Shown: positions 12,680-16,962 of the stretch, one piece after another
Layout of the letters: each line of letters begins with the position of its first letter
How positions within the stretch are numbered: the first letter of the stretch is position 1
DNA from: a bacterium HR23
GTDB lineage: Bacteria > Chloroflexota > Dehalococcoidia > Lucifugimonadales > HRBIN23
Reading direction: 5' to 3'
Assembly: GCA_002923335.1 (NCBI GenBank)
Contig: BEHZ01000022.1
Coordinates: forward strand, 1 to 16,962
DNA: 16,962 bases
Translations under genes and position numbers: made by a program
The notes under the pieces: generated by a model
Database searches by the model: none
Seen by the model: only the letters and a program-made list of their open reading frames with translations
What the model was told of the DNA's origin: nothing

Positions 12680-13525
12680 CTGCGCCGACAGGTTCAGGAG
12701 CGCCTGCAGGCCCTGGGCATCCGCCCTGCCAAGGGCCTTGCCCAGCATTTCCTGGTAGACCGGAGGGTGATGGAGAGTATCCTTCGTTCCGCCGACCTGG
12801 CCCCTACCGACACGGTGGTAGAGGTGGGGCCAGGGCTGGGATTCCTTACCGAGGCCCTGGCCCCACGGGTCGCCCGCCTAGTCGGGGTGGAACTGGACAC
12901 CTCCCTGGCTACCGCCCTGCGATGCCTCTTGGCCCCTTTCCCAGGGGTTACCATCGTCCAGGGCGATGCCCGCACCCTAGACCTCTCCCCCTGGCTTCCG
13001 GCCGATAGCCCCTACAAGGTGGTGGCCAACCTCCCCTACTATGCCGCCAACCCTATCCTCCGCCGTTTCCTAGAGGGAGAGCACCGCCCCACCCTTATGG
13101 TGGTGATGCTCCAGCGGGAGGTGGCCCAACAGGTATGTGCCCCGCCCGGAAAGATGTCCCTGCTGTCGGTTGGGGTGCAAGTGTATGCTCGCCCCCGCCT
13201 GGTGCGTCTGGTGTCCCCACGCAGTTTTTACCCTCCCCCCAAAGTCGCCTCGGCGGTCGTGCGCCTGGAGGTCTATTGCCGTCCCCTTATCCCTCAGGAA
13301 CATCGGATAGGGTTTTTCGCCCTGGTGCGCCTGGGGTTCCAGGCGCCCCGCAAGCAACTGGGGGGGCACCTGCGCCGACACCTGCCCCTCCCTGTGGAGG
13401 CGGTGGAACACGCCTTTGCTAGAGCGGGCCTCTCCCCTAGCGTGCGCCCGGAAGCCCTCTCCGTCCTCCAGTGGGAAAGCCTCTACTATGCCCTGCGGGA
13501 GGCGGGATGGAACCCCTCCACCTGA
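12680..13525 (+). CDS. rsmA: 16S rRNA (A1518/A1519-N6)-dimethyltransferase RsmA/KsgA
   Basis: RsmA dimethylates two adjacent adenines in helix 45 of 16S rRNA during 30S maturation. It has a SAM site VEVGPGLGFLTEAL, the catalytic NLPYY, SFYPPPKVASAVV, and a C-terminal helical domain. The conserved N-terminus GIRPAKGLAQHFLVDRRV (12716-12769) shows that translation must start upstream of the first ordinary start codon, GTG 12767. In frame between the amidohydrolase stop and that point there is no ATG, GTG or TTG. I chose CTG 12680, which gives 281 residues and is normal for the family. An ATT at 12650, preceded by GGAGGG at 12637-12642 inside the upstream gene, is an alternative. The start is therefore uncertain, but the gene call is not. 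The last 19 bases overlap ispE. Confidence 0.9.
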   Translation: MRRQVQERLQALGIRPAKGLAQHFLVDRRVMESILRSADLAPTDTVVEVGPGLGFLTEALAPRVARLVGVELDTSLATALRCLLAPFPGVTIVQGDARTLDLSPWLPADSPYKVVANLPYYAANPILRRFLEGEHRPTLMVVMLQREVAQQVCAPPGKMSLLSVGVQVYARPRLVRLVSPRSFYPPPKVASAVVRLEVYCRPLIPQEHRIGFFALVRLGFQAPRKQLGGHLRRHLPLPVEAVEHAFARAGLSPSVRPEALSVLQWESLYYALREAGWNPST

Positions 13526-14376
13526 AGGCGTATGCCAAAATCAACCTCACCCTGGAGGTGCTAGGGCGGCGGCCCGACGGCTACCACAACATCACTACTC
13601 TCCTCCAGACTATCGCCCTGTGGGACGACCTGCTCCTGTTCCCGGCGGAGGACGGTATCAGCGTGGAATGCTCCGAACCCGCCCTGCAGGGGCCCTCCAA
13701 CCTGGTCTACAGGGCGGTTGCCCTTCTGCAAGAGGCGGCGGGCATCTGCAGGGGGGTGCGCATCGTGGTGCGCAAGGCTATTCCCGTCGCCGGAGGGCTG
13801 GGGGGCGGAAGCGCCGATGCGGGTGCGGTGTTGCGGGGCCTGGTGCGTCTGTGGGGGCTTTCCCTACCTATGGAGCGCCTGGTGGCTCTGGGTGAGCGCC
13901 TGGGTGCCGATGTCCCTTTCTTCCTGTGGGGGGGAACCGCCCTGGCCGAAGGGCGAGGAGAGAAGATAACCCCCCTGCCCCCTCTGCCCGAAACCTGGTT
14001 CGTGCTTCTGGCGCCCCCCTTGGGCAGCGAGGGCAAGACTGCCCGCCTCTTCCGCCTGCTGGAACCCCGCCACTTCACCGACGGCTCCCGCACCCGTGCC
14101 CTGGCGGACTCCCTGCGTCAAGGGTTTCCCCTCTCCGATGCCCTCCTCTTCAACGCCTTTGAGGCGGTGGCATGGGACGCTTTTCCCGGCCTGGAGGCCT
14201 ATTGGCGTGGTCTGGAGGAGTGCGCCTGCGCCCCACCCCACCTCTCCGGGGCAGGCCCTAGCCTCTTCGCCCTTGCCTCCTCGCCTCACAAAGCGCAAGA
14301 GTGCGCCCAACGGCTGCGGGCACGGGGATGGCGGGCGTGGGCGGTGCCCTCGGTAGGGCCGGAGGGTGGAGAATGA
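13507..14376 (+). CDS. ispE: 4-diphosphocytidyl-2-C-methyl-D-erythritol kinase
   Basis: IspE phosphorylates CDP-methylerythritol, the fourth step of the MEP pathway to isoprenoid precursors. The protein has 289 residues with the GHMP-kinase fold. It shows the catalytic K11 in YAKINLTLEV with GRRPDGYHNI, the ATP loop PVAGGLGGGSADAGAV (93-108), D135 in GADVPFFLWGGTA and the C-terminal LSGAGPSLFAL. All active-site residues are present. I chose ATG 13507 because MEPLHLKAYAKINL is the family start and GGGAGG lies 4 bases upstream. An upstream GTG in the same frame (13471) would only add residues within rsmA. It overlaps rsmA by 19 bases and the following membrane protein gene by 4, so the run is tightly coupled. 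Confidence 0.95.
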   Translation: MEPLHLKAYAKINLTLEVLGRRPDGYHNITTLLQTIALWDDLLLFPAEDGISVECSEPALQGPSNLVYRAVALLQEAAGICRGVRIVVRKAIPVAGGLGGGSADAGAVLRGLVRLWGLSLPMERLVALGERLGADVPFFLWGGTALAEGRGEKITPLPPLPETWFVLLAPPLGSEGKTARLFRLLEPRHFTDGSRTRALADSLRQGFPLSDALLFNAFEAVAWDAFPGLEAYWRGLEECACAPPHLSGAGPSLFALASSPHKAQECAQRLRARGWRAWAVPSVGPEGGE

Positions 14377-14768
14377 AGGCCCTCTGGCTGGGGCTGGGGT
14401 TGGGCTTCGCCACGGGAGGGGTCTGGGTCGCCCTGGGCCTGTGGGGACTGCGTATCCTGCTGGAGCGCCCCGCATCCCTCTTGCAGACCGCTTTACAGCA
14501 TACCTCGTTGCACCTGCTGGTAGCCCCTTTTGCCCTGCAAGTGGTGGGCGTGGGGGGCCTGTTAGGCGTGGGGGTAGGGGTAGCATGGGACGCCTGGGGC
14601 AGAGGTGGGTGGAACGCCCACCTTATTGCCGCTCTGGGAGTGGCAGGCGCCCTGGCCCTCCCTGCCCTGCCCGTGGCCTGGCTTTTGCGCCCCGCATGGG
14701 GGGTAGCCCTTATGGGCTGGCTGGTGGGCGTCTTGCTCCTGGGCATTCTTTTGCCCGCTCTGGCATAA
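14373..14768 (+). CDS. Small hydrophobic membrane protein of unknown function
   Basis: I do not recognise the family. The 131-residue product, from ATG 14373, is almost wholly hydrophobic. About four membrane helices are apparent, near residues 4-27, 46-71, 84-104 and 109-130. They are rich in Gly, Leu, Val and Ala, with short charged links (RILLERP, WDAWGRGGW, RPAW). There is no signal peptide cleavage motif and no catalytic motif. The start overlaps the ispE stop as ATGA, which argues for real translation even though start codons further upstream in the same frame exist within ispE. It lies 31 bases before proC. A membrane partner in lipid or envelope metabolism is conceivable from its place after ispE, but that is only positional. 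Confidence 0.65.
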   Translation: MKALWLGLGLGFATGGVWVALGLWGLRILLERPASLLQTALQHTSLHLLVAPFALQVVGVGGLLGVGVGVAWDAWGRGGWNAHLIAALGVAGALALPALPVAWLLRPAWGVALMGWLVGVLLLGILLPALA

Positions 14769-14799
14769 TGCCCTGAGAGGCAGTCCAGAGGAGGCCGGT

Positions 14800-15600
14800 A
14801 TGCGCATCGCTTTTATCGGGGGCGGGACAATGGCCGAGGCAATGATCACAGGCATCCTGGAGCGCGGGCTGGCCCGCCCCACCGACATCGCCGTGGGGGA
14901 GCCGGTGGAAGCCCGCCGGACCGCTTTGCTCCAAAAGTTCGGTGTCCCCGCCGTTTCCAGCAACCCCCAGGCGGCCGCCGGAAGCGAACTGGTGGTCCTC
15001 TCCGTTAAGCCCCAGGACTTGAAGGCAGTGCTCCAGGACCTGCGGGGGGTCTTACGGCCGGGGCAGGTGGCGGTTTCCATTGTGGCGGGGGCACGCATGG
15101 AGACCATTATGCAGGGGTTGGGGTATCGTCAGGTGGTGCGGGTGATGCCCAATACCCCCGCCCAGGTGGGCATGGGAATGAGCGTGTGGACCGCCGCTCC
15201 CGAGGTGCCCCCGGAGCGCAGGGAGCAGGTGCGAAGCCTCCTGCGCTCCTTCGGCGAAGAGGTCTATGTCTCCGACGAGAAATACCTGGACATGGCCACT
15301 GCGCTGAGCGCCAGTGGGCCGGCCTTCGTCTTCTTGGTGATAGAGGCGCTCATGGACGCCGGAGTGCACATCGGCTTGCCACGGGATATGGCCCGCCAAC
15401 TGGCGGTGCAGACGGTGCTGGGGAGCGCCCAGATGGTCAAGCAAACGGGGCGCCACCCGGCGGAACTGAAGAACCTGGTGGCCTCCCCCGGCGGGACAAC
15501 GGTGGAGGGGCTGCTGGCCCTGGAAGAAGGAGGGGTGCGGGCACACTTCATCCGCGCCGTGCAGAACGCCTACGAAAAGGCCAAAACCCTGGGGGCATAG
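14800..15600 (+). CDS. proC: Pyrroline-5-carboxylate reductase
   Basis: ProC reduces 1-pyrroline-5-carboxylate to L-proline with NAD(P)H, the last step of proline synthesis. The 266-residue protein begins MRIAFIGGGTMAEAMITGIL, the Rossmann loop. It shows LSVKPQ, VRVMPNTPAQVG, the signature region TALSASGPAFVFLVIEALMD (residues about 166-185) with DAGV-IGLPRDMA, and SPGGTTVEGL near the end. All hallmark blocks are intact and the length is normal. The start is ATG 14800 with AGAGGAGG at 14787-14794. The yggT gene begins 2 bases after the stop, a conserved pairing in many bacteria. Confidence 0.96.
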   Translation: MRIAFIGGGTMAEAMITGILERGLARPTDIAVGEPVEARRTALLQKFGVPAVSSNPQAAAGSELVVLSVKPQDLKAVLQDLRGVLRPGQVAVSIVAGARMETIMQGLGYRQVVRVMPNTPAQVGMGMSVWTAAPEVPPERREQVRSLLRSFGEEVYVSDEKYLDMATALSASGPAFVFLVIEALMDAGVHIGLPRDMARQLAVQTVLGSAQMVKQTGRHPAELKNLVASPGGTTVEGLLALEEGGVRAHFIRAVQNAYEKAKTLGA

Positions 15601-15602
15601 CC

Positions 15603-15860
15603 TTGAAAGCGGTCCTCGCCAACTTCATCTTTTACCTTACCACCGCGCTCTACGTTGCCATCCTGGTGCGGGCCATCCTTTCCTGGTTCCCCATCGGCGG
15701 CAACAACCCTGTCGTTGCCTTCATCTACCAGGTAACAGAGCCGATCCTGGCCCCGATTCGCCGTGTGCTTCCCCGTATCGGCTTCATTGACCTGAGCCCC
15801 TTGGTGGCCATCCTTATCCTGGTGCTCATTCAGCGAGTGGCATTGGCTTTACTGAGCTGA
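15603..15860 (+). CDS. yggT: YggT family membrane protein
   Basis: This 85-residue integral membrane protein of the YggT (YlmG) family has been linked to cell-division and osmotic functions in other bacteria and to plastid thylakoid organisation. It has a first helix at about 4-25, then the family signature RAILSWFPIGGNNPVV. Next comes VTEPILAPIRRVLP, followed by IDLSPLVAILILVLIQRV forming the second helix. The start is TTG 15603, 2 bases after the proC stop. There is no ATG or GTG in frame before the conserved region, and the ribosome-binding site is weak, so coupling to proC is likely. It is half the length of enterobacterial YggT (a duplicated form), as is normal for this single-repeat type. 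Confidence 0.88.
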   Translation: MKAVLANFIFYLTTALYVAILVRAILSWFPIGGNNPVVAFIYQVTEPILAPIRRVLPRIGFIDLSPLVAILILVLIQRVALALLS

Positions 15861-15904
15861 CGGAAAAAGGCGTGGGCGTGCTACCATAAGGGGGGTGAAG
15901 GCCT

Positions 15905-16204
15905 ATGCAAGTGGTCGCCTGCCGTATTACCCTCCACCTGGCAGACAACCACACCTTGAAGGGCAAACGCCAGGTGGTGCAAGCCCTAACCGCCCGCCTC
16001 CGCAACCGCTTCAATGTGTCGGTGGCCGAGGTGGACTCCCACGACCTCTGGCAGACCGCTACCCTGGGCCTGGCGGTTGTGGCCCCCGACGGCGCCCAGG
16101 CCCAGCGCACCATAGAGCAGGTGGTGCACTTCATTGAGGACTCGGTGCGGGGAGAGGGCGAGGTGGTGGACTTTCAGACGGAATACATGCCCGGCGTCCT
16201 GTAG
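15905..16204 (+). CDS. DUF503 family protein (YlxP-like)
   Basis: This 99-residue small protein of the DUF503 family is related to YlxP, which in Firmicutes lies in the nusA-infB-rbfA operon. It shows the typical start MQVVACRITLHLADNHTLKGKRQVVQ-L-RL-NRFNVSVAEVD and the second half DLWQTATLGLAVVAPDGAQAQRTIEQVVHF (landmarks only). The fold is ferredoxin-like and no catalytic residues are known. A role with ribosomes has been suggested from gene neighbourhood but not shown. The start is ATG 15905 with GGGGGGTGA upstream. The acylphosphatase start follows its stop by 2 bases. Confidence 0.88.
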   Translation: MQVVACRITLHLADNHTLKGKRQVVQALTARLRNRFNVSVAEVDSHDLWQTATLGLAVVAPDGAQAQRTIEQVVHFIEDSVRGEGEVVDFQTEYMPGVL

Positions 16205-16206
16205 CC

Positions 16207-16487
16207 GTGCCGGAAGGACAAGCCCTGCACGCCGTTATCTACGGGAGGGTGCAAGGGGTAGGCTTCCGGGCCTTTGTGGAGGCCCGAGCCCGCAGTTTAG
16301 GCTTGCGGGGCTGGGTGCGCAACCTCCCCGACGGGCGGGCCGTAGAGGTGTGGGCTGAAGGCCCTCCCCAGGCCCTGACCTTCCCCTCCACGCCCTTCGC
16401 CAGGGCCCCCCCCTGGCCCTCGTGGAGCGGGTGGACGCAGAGTGGACGACGCCCGCCGGACCAGGGGAAGGCTTTCGGGTGCTCTAA
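16207..16487 (+). pseudogene. acyP: Acylphosphatase, interrupted by a single-base frameshift
   Basis: Acylphosphatases hydrolyse acyl phosphates such as carbamoyl or 1,3-bisphosphoglycerate. From GTG 16207 the reading gives YGRVQGVGFRAFVEARARSLGLRGWVRNLPDG, the complete N-terminal signature with the phosphate-binding Arg (in GFRAF) and catalytic Asn (in WVRN); these are landmarks only. After about EGPPQAL the frame becomes unlike the family. The frame one base back reads LHALRQGPPLALVERVDAEW and ends GEGFRVL at TAA 16485-16487, exactly the family C-terminus. One missing base near 16377, for example a G, would restore a normal protein of about 93 residues. It may be a sequencing or assembly error or a genuine mutation. 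No slippery heptamer is apparent to support programmed shifting. Confidence 0.85.
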
Positions 16488-16532
16488 CGCCTTCCTTTGG
16501 GGCAACGGCAAGACCGCCCCACCGTTCCACAC

Positions 16533-16955
16533 CTATGGCGGTGCCACTTGCCGAATTCCATACGCCCCGCTCCTCTGCAAGACCCGCAAAAGCGTCGCCT
16601 CGCTGACCTCCCGTCGGGCGTCGTAGTGCCCCCACCACTCTTCCAGGGCCTCTTTCAAGGACGAAAGGGGAACCGGCTGGTTACGGGCGCCTAGGAGGAG
16701 GCGAAATACCCCTTCTAACAACGGCGTCTGCTCGGTGATAAAGCCGGGCTCCTGGGAGCAGTGCTCGGCGATACGCTCCATCACCTCCTCCCAGGGCACC
16801 CCCACGCCTTTGTCGGGGCGAGCCGTTATCCCCTCCCGGCACTCCCGGCACAGGCGTGGCAGGAGAAAAACCGACAGGGAGATGTTCCTCTCTTCAAACC
16901 ATTGGGGGGATATCTGGAAATGGGGTTCGGCAGGAGACTTCCCCTGGGAACTCAC
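16533..16955 (-). CDS. Uncharacterised protein (possibly extending past the window)
   Basis: I do not recognise a characterised family. From GTG 16955 the product has 140 residues. The N-terminal part (HFQISPQWFEERNISLSVFLLPRLC) is followed by a CxxC-like pair, RLCRECREG. The middle contains WEEVMERIAEHCSQEPGFI and LLEGVFRLLLGARNQPVPL. The C-terminal half has EALEEWWGH and LLRVLQRSGAYGIR, which looks like a small helical winged-helix-like end. No signal peptide or membrane helix is present. I think similar ORFs exist in Chloroflexota, but this is from memory and unverified. The frame remains open to the right edge, so the true start may lie outside. It converges on the acylphosphatase with 45 bases between, in which TGGGGC/GCCCCA (16498-16521) could form a hairpin. 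Confidence 0.7.
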   Translation of the reverse strand: MSSQGKSPAEPHFQISPQWFEERNISLSVFLLPRLCRECREGITARPDKGVGVPWEEVMERIAEHCSQEPGFITEQTPLLEGVFRLLLGARNQPVPLSSLKEALEEWWGHYDARREVSEATLLRVLQRSGAYGIRQVAPP

Positions 16956-16962
16956 GCTTTCC

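Noticed and set aside
13864..14586. A 240-residue minus-strand frame opposite ispE
   Set aside because: It is a low-complexity shadow of ispE and the membrane protein gene.
15857..15887. CTGACG ... TACCAT as a promoter before the DUF503 gene
   Set aside because: The spacing is 19 bases and both boxes are weak, so co-transcription with yggT is just as likely.
16498..16521. TGGGGC/GCCCCA as a bidirectional terminator
   Set aside because: The stem is short, the loop is 12 bases and no T-run follows on either strand, so it is not listed as a terminator.
1..16962. CRISPR arrays, tRNA genes, insertion sequences, long direct repeats
   Set aside because: I saw no regularly spaced repeats, tRNA-like cloverleaf with TTCGA arm, transposase motif or duplicated flank.

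Overview
The window is about 17 kb of GC-rich, densely coding bacterial chromosome. No base-level signature fixes the taxon. The gene mix suggests a Chloroflexota lineage, probably Dehalococcoidia/SAR202-like. Pointers are a large SRP RNA with an Alu domain, a PspA/PspAA/PspAB/HtpX set, a luciferase-like (F420/FMN) oxidoreductase, an Ldh_2-type dehydrogenase, a ThDP enzyme and an ACMSD-type amidohydrolase, all beside core genes. This assignment is an inference. I saw no phage, transposon, integron, CRISPR array, tRNA or rRNA, and no gene-free gap exceeds 300 bases.

Layout. (1) 1-1946, minus strand: an operon read rlmD-like RNA methyltransferase, then tatA/B-like, then tatC, which runs off the left edge. 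(2) 2114-3548, plus strand: a strong sigma-A-type promoter drives rpsU-yqeY, followed by purQ. (3) 3549-4841: a 168-base leader able to form several hairpins, then alanine dehydrogenase. (4) 4896-7509: an envelope-stress block in which htpX-pspAB (plus) and pspA-pspAA (minus) converge tail to tail with 3 bases between them. (5) 7510-11345: a compact regulatory region (inverted repeat plus palindrome), then a ThDP-dependent enzyme (plus) facing an Ldh_2 dehydrogenase and a luciferase-like oxidoreductase (both minus). (6) 11496-12662: the SRP RNA gene with its own promoter, then an amidohydrolase. (7) 12680-16487, plus strand: a housekeeping run of rsmA, ispE, a small membrane protein, proC, yggT, a DUF503 gene and acylphosphatase. 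Several of these overlap, and the acylphosphatase frame is broken by one base. (8) 16533 to the right edge, minus strand: an unrecognised protein.

How the genes fit together. Blocks 1, 2, 6 and 7 serve translation, protein export, purine, isoprenoid and proline synthesis. Block 4 should act at the cytoplasmic membrane: HtpX degrades damaged membrane proteins and PspA with its partners stabilises the bilayer. Block 5, perhaps with the amidohydrolase, looks catabolic. A 2-hydroxy-acid to 2-oxo-acid to C-C lyase route is possible, but the substrates cannot be read from sequence.

Nothing here is a clearly new system. The most distinctive signals are the regulatory DNA between pspA and the ThDP enzyme gene, the structured leader before ald, the rsmA gene without an ordinary start codon, and the frameshifted acylphosphatase.
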